A stretch of 64,000 bases of DNA from contig CM046864.1 in the NCBI GenBank assembly GCA_025617745.1, positions 30,297,162 through 30,361,161 of the forward strand, read 5' to 3'. A model generated the notes under the pieces. That model did not search any database. It saw nothing but the letters and a program-made list of their open reading frames with translations, and was not told the DNA's origin. A program made the position numbers and the translations under genes. Shown here in pieces: positions 32,891-45,639 of this stretch; positions within the stretch are counted from its first letter, which is position 1; the number at the start of each line of letters is the position of its first letter. Origin of the DNA: Heliocidaris erythrogramma (taxonomy: Eukaryota; Echinodermata; Echinoidea; Camarodonta; Echinometridae).

Positions 32891-34585
32891 AGCCTAGGTC
32901 CTAAGCAAGGTGTCTTTGGCGTAGTCTTTGCTCTTGCTGCCTCGACAGTAGTATTTGGGATTATTCAGGAAGGTGGCCAAGGGGACACCGAATATACTAT
33001 TCAGCTTCATGTAAGTATAAATGGACTCGTACATGGAGGCAGTGGCCCCACCCCCCCCCCCCCCCCCCACTTCTGGAAGAAAATTATGCATTGCATGTTT
33101 TCATAATAAATCATTTTTGTGCATTCAAAAGAAAATACTTTTATCCTGTCATATAGCCTATTTGTGCAAGATATCTCTTTCAGCTGTTCCATAATTTCAG
33201 CAGTTTCATAATGTTATGTTTGGGAATGTTTTTTATTCTTGCTTTTTTGGGGGTTTTTTTCATTTGCTTTTTTTGGTTTTTTTTTGGTTTTGTTTTTGTT
33301 TTTTTGTTTTTGTTTTTTTTTTTGGAGGGGGGTGCAGTTTTAACGCCTTTTTAATAGTTTACAATCATCATTACAGTCATAGTGCAGGCCTAAATTTCAA
33401 ATCTAAATCTTCCCAAATGTCCGTTGGCAAACTTCAGTAAGAGACAACCTATTTGTTTCAAGATATCTGTTTCAGTTGTTTCATAGGTGGGGCAGTTTCT
33501 TTTGTTAAGCAGGATTTGGCATGCCCAATTTGTAGCTTGGTCAGACAAATTTTGTCAATTCTTTAAAGAAGTGACTAGTTATCACCTGTGCGAGACACTG
33601 GGGGTACCAAGATGACTTTAGTTCTACAATAGCTATTCATTATGCAACGCCATTTCCATTGTGGAGTGGTAAATCGACATGTACTACTATGACATCAGTT
33701 ATTATTTTTTTCTTCAAAATGGTAGCCCCCATTAGATAATACCTCGCAAGGAATATGCAAACGTTTGAGAGATTGTTTTCCTTGCTGGGTAATCAAATGG
33801 GAATATTTTAAAGATATTTTGAACATGCTGACAATTCCCCCCATTATTATCAGCTGTTTGTTGAGTTTCATTCTCCTTTAAGGATGCATGAAAAAGTACC
33901 ATGTGGGGAACATTTTTTTTAAATGGGTACCCGGGCCCCAAGGCCAAATGGATCAATATCCAGTTTTGCTTAGAACATGTTCATCTACCTGTGTACCAAA
34001 TTTAGTGCCTTTATCACAAAAGGCACAATTATATAAATGCATCAGTAAGTATACAAAAACAAATGAAAACAATTACAAACGCAAATGTAAAGACAACATA
34101 GCTTTTATAACTTTGCGTACTAGTTTTCTAGGTATTTATATGGTATTTTGGAGACATTCCTAATAAATGCAGTGATCTACGTCAGTTGCCGTGATCAATC
34201 TGCATCGCTTAATAGATTATGCTACATGAATATAGAGTTTTTGAATTCTAATAGATCCGTGACAAACTTTGTTTTGAAAATGCGAACCCTGCTTCTAAAA
34301 GAAAGTTCGCTCTAAGAATTTCGAGGGGGGGGGGGGGGGGGTCTGGTTTGATCCACCCTCTTCCACTCCCGTTGCCTTGACTGCATCACTACTCTCTTTA
34401 CAAAAGCCAATGTGAAATAATGAAAAATTACTCCTCAGGGATGTCAATGTCAAAGTAGAATTTTTAAAGTAATAAATGCAGAGAGAAATATCAAAGCAGA
34501 AGAAACTACATGTACAGTCAGACCGAGCACAGGTTTATACTCCGAAAACGGCGTATAGAGCAAGATGAATATAGAGCCCTCATCA

Positions 34586-35740
34586 TTGACCATCTTTAAG
34601 CTCCCAACTGAGGTAGGCGCAAGCTCCAAAAGCTCGCTCTGATGCGCGACAGAAAATGCTAAGCGTTGGAAGACCCACTGCATTTGGTGGTGTCAAGCGT
34701 CTCAGTAATTTGAAGAGTTTCCTCCAATACTACTTCTGATTTTGCGGCAGTTCCTCATCCAAATCTACTTCTGTTTGCCACAAATGCTGCATCCTAATCT
34801 TACTTCGGACAAAGAATAGGGATGCAAATCATATGGGGTCAAACAACCTCGCAACTTGACTTAATATGCGTCTCTTTGTCAATGGGGCGTTGAAGCCAAT
34901 GCTTACTTGAAGCTAGTGACTCTAGGATTTCCATTTCCTGCTTTGCTTGAGATGCATTAGCTCCCTGTAGCGTTTATTAGAAAGCCATTCTTTTCCTTTA
35001 AATCCACCCTCTGCTGGAGATTAATCTATTTCACGTGTAGCTTCTGAGCATTCGCCGTGGTCTTCATTAATGTGCAAATGTCTTCCATGTGTGTGTCTCT
35101 CTTGATGACCATTGCAGCCATGGGATACATGGACTTCGTGTCATCGGCTGTTCTCTTAAACGCTACTTGGGCCATGGCGGCAGGAGGCTTGTCGCCAAAC
35201 GTTACAACGGTCTTAACGAAAGTCCCTGGCTCCTTCTTTCGATTCAGCCCTCTCCACCTATATCGGTGAGTGTGTTGATCAGCTATAGGTTCAACACCCG
35301 ACGATACATTTTAGAAATGTCAGCGCAGACTGCAACTAGATGCTCTCTGAACCTCATCAGCACTTCATTGTGGTTATTCAACAGATCTGGACCTTTGAGC
35401 CAGTACTCGTTGAGACAATGTCCTCCAAACTTCGCTGATTTGTAGTGGAGTGCTCTTCTTGTGGGGTCGGAGTGCTGCGTGATGGCTGATATAGTGTATG
35501 GGTCCATAATGCTGTTTTATCTCCTCGTCTGAGAACTTGTTCTCAGTAGCTTCCAACATCCTTTCTGCATGCGCTTTGTTGTGGGAAAGCTTGTGTGATT
35601 CGTCTTTCCACTGATAAGGTATAAGCCACTGCTTGCCCATCTTCTCGCATGAGTTTGAGATCGGCTGGAACTGACTCTTATCGACGCTCTTGATCTTGTT
35701 GTCAATGGCATTTGTGTTTGTCTCGAAATCGATTTCCAAG
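34586..35740 (-). pseudogene. BEL/Pao pol fragment, array unit B
   Basis: Same blocks as unit A, but the reading shifts after KKSTPLQI because of the 14-base deletion and resumes in another frame with SAKFGGHCLNEYWLKGPDL and VAVCADISKMYRRV. The YMDD position reads HMEDIC (near 35090), closer to the active motif than in A. Confidence 0.85.
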
Positions 35741-37216
35741 CTCCGGTCCTAGAGGAAGGTGTCTTTGGCGTAGTCTTTGCTCTTGCTGCCTTGATAGTAG
35801 TGTTTGGGATTATTCAGGAAAGTGGCCAAGGGGACGCTGAATATACTATTCAGTTTCATGTAAGTATAAATGGACTCGTACATGGAGGCAGTGGCGGATT
35901 TAGGGGGAGGTACACATCTGCCCCCCCCCCCACCCCCTGGCGAAGAAAAGTATGCTTTTTTGGGGGGTGCAGTTTTAGCGCCATTTTAATAGTTTACAAT
36001 CATCATTACAGTCATCGTGCAGGCCTAAATTTCAAATCTAAATCTTCCCAAATTTCCGCTGGCAAACTTCAGTAGGAGACAACCTATTTGTGTCAAGATA
36101 TCTGTTTCAGCTGTTTAATAGGTGGGGCAGTTCTTTTGTTAAGCAGGATTTGGCATGCACACTTTGTTGCTTGGTCAGACAAATGTTGTCAATTCTTTAA
36201 AGAAGTGACTAGTTATCACCTGTGCGAGACACTGGGGGTACCAAGATGACTTTAGTTGTACAATAGCTATTCATTATGCAACGCCATATCCATTGTGGAG
36301 TGGTAATTGGACATGTACTACTAGGACATCAGTTATTGTTTTTTTTTGTCAAAATGGCAGCCCCCATTAGATAACACCTCGCAAGGAATATGCAAACGTT
36401 TGAGCGATTGTTTTCCTTGCTGGGTAATCAAATGGGAATATTTTAAAGATATTTTGAAAATGCTGACAATTCCCCCCATTATTATCAGCTGTTTGTTGAG
36501 TTTCATTCTCCTTTAAGGATGCATGAAAAAGTACCATGTGGGGAACATTTTTTTAAATGGGTACCCGGGCCCCAAGGCCAAATGGATCAATATCCAGTTT
36601 TGCTTAGAACATGTTCATCTACCTGTGTACCAAATTTAGTGCCTTTATCACAAAAGGCACAATTATATAAATGCATCAGTAAGTATACAAAAACAAATGA
36701 AAAAAATTACAAACGCAAATGTAAAGACAACATAGCTTTTATAACTTTGCGTACTAGTTTTCTAGGTATTTATAAGGTATTTTGAAGACATTCCTATTAA
36801 ATGCAGTGATCTACGTCAGTGGCCGTGATCAATCTGCATTGCTTAATAGATTATGCTACATGAATATAGAGTTTTTGAATTCTAATAGATCCGTGACAAA
36901 CTTTGTTTTTAAAATGCAAACCCTGCTTCTAAAAGAAAGTTCGCTCTAAGAATTTCGAGGGGGGGGGGGGGTCTGGTTTGATCCACCCTCTTCCACTCCC
37001 CGTTGCCTTGACTGCATCACTACTCTCTTTACAAAAGCCAATGTGAAATAATGAAAAATTACTCCTCAGGGATGTCAATGTCAAAGTAGAATTTTTAAAG
37101 TAATAAATGCAGAGAGAAATATCAAAGCAGAAGAAACTACATGTACAGTCAGACCGAGCACAGGTTTATACTCCGAAAACGGCGTATAGAGCAAGATGAA
37201 TATAGAGCCCTCATCA

Positions 37217-38372
37217 TTGACCATCTTTAAGCTCCCAACTGAGGTAGGCGCAAGCTCCAAAAGCTCGCTCTGATGCGCGACAGAAAATGCTAAGCGTTGG
37301 AAGACCCACTGCATTTGGTGGTGTCAAGCGTCTCAGTAATTTGAAGAGTTTCCTCCAATTACTACTTCTGATTTTGCGGCAGTTCCTCATCCAAATCTAC
37401 TTCTGTTTGCCACAAATGCTGCATCCTAATCTTACTTCGGACAAAGAATAGGGATGCAAATCATATGGGGTCAAACAACCTCGCAACTTGACTTAATATG
37501 CGTCTCTTTGTCAATGGGGCGTTGAAGCCAATGCTTACTTGAAGCTAGTGACTCTAGGATTTCCATTTCCTGCTTTGCTTGAGATGCATTAGCTCCCTGT
37601 AGCGTTTATTAGAAAGCCATTCTTTTCCTTTAAATCCACCCTCTGCTGGAGATTAATCTATTTCACGTGTAGCTTCTGAGCATTCGCCGTGGTCTTCATT
37701 AATGTGCAAATGTCTTCCATGTGTGTGTCTCTCTTGATGACCATTGCAGCCATGGGATACATGGACTTCGTGTCATCGGCTGTTCTCTTAAACGCTACTT
37801 GGGCCATGGCGGCAGGAGGCTTGTCGCCAAACGTTACAACGGTCTTAACGAAAGTCCCTGGCTCCTTCTTTCGATTCAGCCCTCTCCACCTATATCGGTG
37901 AGTGTGTTGATCAGCTATAGGTTCAACACCCGACGATACATTTTAGAAATGTCAGCGCAGACTGCAACTAGATGCTCTCTGAACCTCATCAGCACTTCAT
38001 TGTGGTTATTCAACAGATCTGGACCTTTGAGCCAGTACTCGTTGAGACAATGTCCTCCAAACTTCGCTGATTTGTAGTGGAGTGCTCTTCTTGTGGGGTC
38101 GGAGTGCTGCGTGATGGCTGATATAGTGTATGGGTCCATAATGCTGTTTTATCTCCTCGTCTGAGAACTTGTTCTCAGTAGCTTCCAACATCCTTTCTGC
38201 ATGCGCTTTGTTGTGGGAAAGCTTGTGTGATTCGTCTTTCCACTGATAAGGTATAAGCCACTGCTTGCCCATCTTCTCGCATGAGTTTGAGATCGGCTGG
38301 AACTGACTCTTATCGACGCTCTTGATCTTGTTGTCAATGGCATTTGTGTTTGTCTCGAAATCGATTTCCAAG
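37217..38372 (-). pseudogene. BEL/Pao pol fragment, array unit C
   Basis: Practically identical to unit B, including the shared deletion and the HMEDIC motif. One G is lost in the segment just beyond the coding block (AAGGGACGCTG against AAGGGGACGCTG). Confidence 0.85.
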
Positions 38373-39849
38373 CTCCGGTCCTAGAGGAAGGTGTCTTTGG
38401 CGTAGTCTTTGCTCTTGCTGCCTTGATAGTAGTGTTTGGGATTATTCAGGAAAGTGGCCAAGGGACGCTGAATATACTATTCAGTTTCATGTAAGTATAA
38501 ATGGACTCGTACATGGAGGCAGTGGCGGATTTAGGGGGAGGTACACATCTGCCCCCCCCCCACCCCCTGGCGAAGAAAAGTATGCTTTTTTGGGGGGGTG
38601 CAGTTTTAGCGCCATTTTAATAGTTTACAATCATCATTACAGTCATCGTGCAGGCCTAAATTTCAAATCTAAATCTTCCCAAATTTCCGCTGGCAAACTT
38701 CAGTAGGAGACAACCTATTTGTGTCAAGATATCTGTTTCAGCTGTTTAATAGGTGGGGCAGTTCTTTTGTTAAGCAGGATTTGGCATGCACACTTTGTTG
38801 CTTGGTCAGACAAATGTTGTCAATTCTTTAAAGAAGTGACTAGTTATCACCTGTGCGAGACACTGGGGGTACCAAGATGACTTTAGTTGTACAATAGCTA
38901 TTCATTATGCAACGCCATATCCATTGTGGAGTGGTAATTGGACATGTACTACTAGGACATCAGTTATTGTTTTTTTTTGTCAAAATGGCAGCCCCCATTA
39001 GATAACACCTCGCAAGGAATATGCAAACGTTTGAGCGATTGTTTTCCTTGCTGGGTAATCAAATGGGAATATTTTAAAGATATTTTGAAAATGCTGACAA
39101 TTCCCCCCATTATTATCAGCTGTTTGTTGAGTTTCATTCTCCTTTAAGGATGCATGAAAAAGTACCATGTGGGGAACATTTTTTTTAAATGGGTACCCGG
39201 GCCCCAAGGCCAAATGGATCAATATCCAGTTTTGCTTAGAACATGTTCATCTACCTGTGTACCAAATTTAGTGCCTTTATCACAAAAGGCACAATTATAT
39301 AAATGCATCAGTAAGTATACAAAAACAAATGAAAAAAATTACAAACGCAAATGTAAAGACAACATAGCTTTTATAACTTTGCGTACTAGTTTTCTAGGTA
39401 TTTATAAGGTATTTTGAAGACATTCCTATTAAATGCAGTGATCTACGTCAGTGGCCGTGATCAATCTGCATTGCTTAATAGATTATGCTACATGAATATA
39501 GAGTTTTTGAATTCTAATAGATCCGTGACAAACTTTGTTTTTAAAATGCAAACCCTGCTTCTAAAAGAAAGTTCGCTCTAAGAATTTCGAGGGGGGGGGG
39601 GGGGGTCTGGTTTGATCCACCCTCTTCCACTCCCGTTGCCTTGACTGCATCACTACTCTCTTTACAAAAGCCAATGTGAAATAATGAAAAATTACTCCTC
39701 AGGGATGTCAATGTCAAAGTAGAATTTTTAAAGTAATAAATGCAGAGAGAAATATCAAAGCAGAAGAAACTACATGTACAGTCAGACCGAGCACAGGTTT
39801 ATACTCCGAAAACGGCGTATAGAGCAAGATGAATATAGAGCCCTCATCA

Positions 39850-41003
39850 TTGACCATCTTTAAGCTCCCAACTGAGGTAGGCGCAAGCTCCAAAAGCTCG
39901 CTCTGATGCGCGACAGAAAATGCTAAGCGTTGGAAGACCCACTGCATTTGGTGGTGTCAAGCGTCTCAGTAATTTGAAGAGTTTCCTCCAATACTACTTC
40001 TGATTTTGCGGCAGTTCCTCATCCAAATCTACTTCTGTTTGCCACAAATGCTGCATCCTAATCTTACTTCGGACAAAGAATAGGGATGCAAATCATATGG
40101 GGTCAAACAACCTCGCAACTTGACTTAATATGCGTCTCTTTGTCAATGGGGCGTTGAAGCCAATGCTTACTTGAAGCTAGTGACTCTAGGATTTCCATTT
40201 CCTGCTTTGCTTGAGATGCATTAGCTCCCTGTAGCGTTTATTAGAAAGCCATTCTTTTCCTTTAAATCCACCCTCTGCTGGAGATTAATCTATTTCACGT
40301 GTAGCTTCTGAGCATTCGCCGTGGTCTTCATTAATGTGCAAATGTCTTCCATGTGTGTGTCTCTCTTGATGACCATTGCAGCCATGGGATACATGGACTT
40401 CGTGTCATCGGCTGTTCTCTTAAACGCTACTTGGGCCATGGCGGCAGGAGGCTTGTCGCCAAACGTTACAACGGTCTTAACGAAAGTCCCTGGCTCCTTC
40501 TTTCGATTCAGCCCTCTCCACCTATATTCGGTGAGTGTGTTGATCAGCTATAGGTTCAACACCCGACGATACATTTTAGAAATGTCAGCGCAGACTGCAA
40601 AGATGCTCTCTGAACCTCATCAGCACTTCATTGTGGTTATTCAACAGATCTGGACCTTTGAAGCAGTACTCGTTGAGACAATGTCCTCCAAACTTCGCTG
40701 ATTTGTAGTGGAGTGCTCTTCTTGTGGGGTCGGAGTGCTGCGTGATGGCTGGTATAGTGTATGGTTCCATAATGCTGTTTTATCTCCTCGTCTGAGAACT
40801 TGTTCTCAGTAGCTTCCAACATCCTTTCAGCATGCGCTTTGTTGTGGGAAAGCTTGTGTGATTCGTCTTTCCACTGATAAGGTACAAGCCACTGCTTGCC
40901 CATCTTCTCGCATGAGTTCGAGATCGGCTGGAACTGACTCTTATCGACGCTCTTGATCTTGTTGTCGATGGCATTTGTGTTTGTCTCGAAATCGATATCC
41001 AAG
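39850..41003 (-). pseudogene. BEL/Pao pol fragment, array unit D
   Basis: Same as B and C with private changes: four bases lost in the RT block near 40598, an extra T near 40528, and a truncated non-coding half that ends near 41190 shortly after CACTTCTGGAAGAAAG. Confidence 0.83.
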
Positions 41004-41190
41004 CTCCGGTCCTAGAGGAAGGTGTCTTTGGCGTAGTCTTTGCTCTTGCTGCCTTGATAGTAGTGTTTGGGATTATTCAGGAAAGTGGCCAGGGGGACAC
41101 TGTATAAATAGACTCGTACATGGAGGCAGTGGCGGATTTAGGGGGGGGGGGGGGTACACATCGGACCCACACTTCTGGAAGAAAGGTATG

Positions 41191-41880
41191 CATTTTGCTA
41201 TTGTATGCATTTTGCTATTGTAATCACTCTACTCTACTGTGTACTGTGCCAAACAATAATCCACTGTTCCATTAATTCCAAATGCCATAATCTTTCTTCC
41301 CGCTTATCATCTACCAGCAACTATCCGTCCATTGAATAGATCTCCTAACTTTAACAACGGAGATTTGAAAGACTTGTAAAATGTTTGTAACTTCTACTTG
41401 TACGATATATAAATGCATGTAACTAGCAGGTTAATCATTCCACCTGAAGAATTAAACGAAAGCGCTTGTGGAAGCAAACCTACGGATATCTACTTTGTCT
41501 TTATTCTCGGAGTGAACTTTATCTTACTTTAAATTATATGTATATATATACGTATAATAGTGTGTGTGCCCACCCCCACCCCCCCCCCCCCCCCCCCCCC
41601 CATCTGCCGGCCCATGGTATATATGGCACTGATAATGTTCCTTGTTTGAATTTCATGGGGGGGGGATGGGGAAACCGGCCCCTCCATGAGTACACAAGTG
41701 CATGAATTAGTCAATGTGCGTACACAAACATGGATGAAAAAACATTCTGACCAACTCGAAATAAATGCCAGAAATTGTGAGTCGCTATTGCTCAGTCTCA
41801 CCGGTCGCACGTTAAATGTTAGCAAACAAGTATCTTCATCCCTATTTCTCTCCCACATATTGTCAATGTTTCAGGCAACT
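41191..41880. other. Penelope-like tail candidate and low-complexity sequence
   Basis: Holds the hammerhead-like motif at 41438-41473, a TA/TG patch, poly-C at 41571-41600 and poly-G at 41659. A 77-codon frame at 41686-41919 has no recognised motif. Confidence 0.45.
41438..41473 (+). ncRNA. Hammerhead-ribozyme-like motif
   Basis: TTCCAC (stem I), CTGAAGA (CUGANGA core), ATTAAAC (stem-II region), GAA, then AG-CG-CT as a two-pair stem III, T before the cleavage point, and GTGGAA pairing perfectly with TTCCAC. The geometry is identical to 19877-19914. Stem II is weak here too. No Penelope coding is attached; probably a solo terminus of a third family. Confidence 0.5.
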
Positions 41881-42510
41881 GAATGTGTACATTCAGTAAA
41901 TCTATGTCTGATAAAGTAACTTCATCTGTTATACATTCATACATTATTTCTCATTTAGACTATGGTAATGCATTGTTGTTCAATGCTAACCGTTATCAAA
42001 TCCTTAAGTTACAGAGAGTGCAAAATGCTGCTGCCCGAATTCTCAGTAAGACTTCGAAATATACCCGATAACGCCTGTTCTTAAAGAACTTCATTGGTTG
42101 CCTGTTGTGGAGCGTATTAAATTCAAGATTTTGATGCTTACATGGAAATTGTTAATGGTTGTGCTCCTCACTATTTTGATGATCTGATTTCAGAATATGT
42201 TCCCACTAGAAATCTCAGATCTTCAGAGATTGGGCTGTTTGCACCCCGTAGAGTCAAATGTTCATTTGGTGAAAAGGCTTTTGCTACTAGTGCTCCTGTT
42301 CTGTGGAATGCACTTTCTTCAAGTGTTCGCAATGCAAATTCTGTAGAATCATTCAAGTCCGGTCTTAAAACATATTTGTTCTCATCATATTTCAAATGAC
42401 CCCCCCCCCCTTCCCTAATACATCCATCTGCGCCTCTGAATAGGAAGCTAGATAGAAGGCGTACCTTATATGCTATATATTATTATTATTATTATTATTA
42501 TTATTACTTC
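41880..42510 (+). pseudogene. CR1/L2-group LINE 3' end (LINE-C)
   Basis: The frame has YIISHLDYGNALLF, LQRVQNAAARILSKTSKYT, then (frameshifted) LKELHWLPVVERIKFKIL, and from 42142 CAPHYFDDLISEYVP, LWNALSSSVRNANSVESFK and KTYLFSSYFK before the stop. These are the standard C-terminal blocks. The 3' end has a C-run, GGCGTACCTTATATGCTATA and (ATT)n (42480-42506), like L2-group tails that prime on short repeats. RT catalytic blocks are missing. Confidence 0.88.
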
Positions 42511-43090
42511 TTCCTGGTCACTGGTGGAGTGGTGGTAGACACTATAATGACCACAATCTATAGTTAATTATTCTGTCACTTTTGCATTTTTTTTAAAATT
42601 TCGTTTGTGTACTGTCGTTTCGTTGGGTGTAGAAATAGATCCTTGTTTATTTAATTAGTAAATGAATCGGTAATAAATGAGAAATAAATAAAATGATACT
42701 TAACGCAAACTCAACAATATTTTAAAACAGTCTATGCAACATTTGAAAAGTCAGCAAATTGTAAATCTTTATTTATGTAGAAATGCCATGCTTTATAAGT
42801 GATGCACACAGTATATACATTGCCTTCCTCGTTATAGCTCTTTAACGCCTGCCTGTCTAGAGCTAAATGCCGTCATGAATTTCCATACATTTCCTCTCTT
42901 TTGAATGTCTTGTGAAAATTCTTCATTCATTGTTGCTTAGTTAATATAATATAATTAGGAAATCAGTTTTCTATGTATTCTTCAGTAGAAAGTTGTTCAT
43001 CAGTAAAAAAGTAAAACAGTGTCTACTATAAAAGCAATTATAAGTTAATTATTGCCAGGCTTAGCTTTGCAGCATGAAATTGGTATACTT
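42511..43090. other. Unassigned AT-rich sequence
   Basis: Nothing recognised. Confidence 0.4.
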
Positions 43091-43216
43091 CATATACACA
43101 GGCGTAGCCAGGATTTTTCAATGGGGGGGGGGGGCATACGTGAAGGATCCAACCGCATAGCCAGAAATTAATTTTAGGGGAGCGAAGCTAGTGCTATGGC
43201 GTATCTAGGGATTATG

Positions 43217-43242
43217 GCGCCCGGGGCAAACAATGAAGTTAG

Positions 43243-43279
<37 letters not shown>

Positions 43280-44338
43280 AGGTCCCGGATATTGTAGAAG
43301 CGAGGGGGCAAAGCGACCAAGCGGCAAATTTTCCAATTTTTAACCCTAAAAAACGCATTTTATTGCGCATTTTACTCAGGAAATTTTGCATTTGACCACC
43401 GCAGTTGAGCGGTAGAGAAGCTCGATTTTTATACATTGATAAACGGTTTTCCTATTCACTCACTTCTACAATCGGGAGCCGAACGAAAACCCTATAGGCT
43501 TGAGAAAGAGTCGAGAAATTCAGCAAGGCGACCTGAAGTTGAGATTTCTTTCCAAAGTTGAACCTCTGCAAATGCGGCTTTATACACTTTATCCTATATT
43601 GGGAGCGCAATATTTAGCAGGAGTATTATATCGTTATATAGCGAGCAAAGCAATTACATATTTATTTGTTTTCAAACTTTTTGAACCCTTTAAGCTATTA
43701 AAAAACTATATACTGGGGAGCGAAATTACGAAATCCTGAAAGAAAATAATTATGCGAGGGCGCAAAGCGACCGAGCTTTGGCGCCGGGGCAAACAATGAA
43801 GTTAGCCCCCCCCCCCCCCCCCCCCCAGGTCCCGGATATTGTAGAAGCGAGGGGGCAAAGCGACCGAGTGGCAAATTTTTCAATTTTTAACCCTAAAAAC
43901 GCATTTTATTGCGCATTTTACCCAGGAAATTTTGCATTTGACCACCGCAGTTGAGCGGTAGAGAAGCTCGATTTTTATACATTGATAAACGGTTTTCCTA
44001 TTCACTCACTTCTACAATCGGGAGCCGAACGAAAACCCTATAGGCTTGAGAAAGAGTCGAGAAATTCAGCAAGGCGACCTGAAGTTGAGATTTCTTTCAA
44101 AAGTTGAACCTCTGCAAATGCGGCTTTATACACTTTATCCTATATTGGGAGCGCAATATTTAGCAGGAGTATTATATCGTTATATAGCGAGCAAAGCAAT
44201 TACATATTTATTTGTTTTCAAACTTTTTGAACCCTTTAAGCTATTAAAAAAACTATATACTGGGGGAGCGAAATTACGAAATCCTGAAAGAAAATAATTA
44301 TGCGAGGGCGCAAAGCGACCGAGCTTTGGAAAAATGTC
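43217..44338 (+). repeat. 564-bp near-identical tandem duplication
   Basis: Both copies (43217-43780, 43781-44338) begin GGGGCAAACAATGAAGTTAG followed by poly-C, and end CAAAGCGACCGAGCTTTGG. Differences are a few substitutions and poly-C length. The same sequence lies inverted at 23100-23610. The flank at 43097 (GGCGTAGCCAGGATTTTTCA then poly-G) is another copy of the common G-run terminus. Confidence 0.92.
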
Positions 44339-45639
44339 GCATTTCAAACGATTTGTTTCCATTTTCTTCGATATTTTCGCATGGAAATAATGGCATTTCT
44401 TATTTCCTTACTTCTAATCATTAAAGAATGTGATGGTATTTCAGGATCAAATATCATGAGTTTGTAATGTACACACACACACACACACACACACGTACAC
44501 ACATATATATGGTAGGGACAAAATGTTTAAAGCTTTATCTTTTAAGCACTACACATACATGTATGCACACACATTCACAAAATCATCAAATGGCAAAATA
44601 CAATAATATGCCCTGTGTTCAACACAAAATTATTGAGTATTTCAGATAACAATTAAAATTATTAAGATACACTATTTTTTCAATCACTACGTACTCTCTC
44701 TCGTCATATTTCCATCATTTGCATGGAATGTCAGCTTCACTTACTGCAACGTAATAGCCAAACCACAGTTTGTAAAATGGTTGTAAAGTAGTATTTCAAA
44801 TAAATATGTGGAATTATTTTGAAATGAGAGACACATAAAAGATTAAGGGGAGGTACACTTTTACTACACAGAGACATTTGGAGACAAATATAATAGTCCT
44901 TATGAACTAAAATCCAATTGCTCCTTGAAAAATACCTGCAAAACAATACCTATTATAGTTTGTCATCTTTACTATTCAATGAAACATTTGGGCAGAAGAA
45001 AGCATGGGCTTATTGCTTTTGCTTTTCGTTCCCATTGTTTGGTTGGTTTCTTTCATGCCAGGTTGGCTAGCATTTATCATTGCACTACTGAACAAAAACA
45101 AATGCAAAGAAAAAATTAGTGAGTCATCTGAAACATCAACCAACACACACGATTCACTTAATAAGTTTTAAAATCCACCATTCCGCGCCATGATATGTAT
45201 CTTACTGAAAGGTAGTGATCGGCCGTCCACGCGTCCGAGACCTAGCGCCGGCCCTGGCCTAGCGCCTGGCCATGCCGACACAGTGATGCAGGTAGATGTT
45301 AGCGTATTGTAGAGCTAGACCTGCAATACACGCGGAACCGCAAATAAAGTAGCGATTTCATTTGCCGGCATCGAGTCGTACGCCTACGAAGGCCTACGTA
45401 ATGTATCCATGATGATACAATCTCCAAAAGCCAACTTTTTTACTTTTTTTAACACTAGTTCATAACGTAAGAAATATATATATATTTGGAAATTTGACGA
45501 TAGGTAACTTCGGTTTTGAATGATTTATTTTTTTTTTCATAATAAAAGTCCCAAAAGTGTGGGGGGAGGGGACATTTGATATCGTGTCCCCCACCTTCAA
45601 ATTGGTGGGGGGATGATCACCTGTGGAATGAATGATATT
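44339..45639. other. Unassigned; (CA)n at 44469-44494
   Basis: Contains a CA microsatellite, a GC-rich patch at 45215-45290 and AT-rich remainder. No gene recognised. Confidence 0.4.

Larger units (their letters stand above)
31705..41190. repeat. Head-to-tail array of 2.63-2.88 kb units with BEL/Pao fragments
   Basis: Units: A 31705-34585 (2881 bp), B 34586-37216 (2631), C 37217-39849 (2633), D 39850 to about 41190 (partial). B, C and D share a 14-base deletion in the RT relative to A (A has CGAATTGGACACGA at about 32577-32590) and a roughly 220-base deletion in the non-coding half, so they descend from one altered copy. B and C are almost identical. Each unit is about 1.2 kb of minus-strand pol plus about 1.4 kb of non-coding sequence with a G-run of differing length. 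A detached partial unit is at 45640-46915. Confidence 0.93.
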
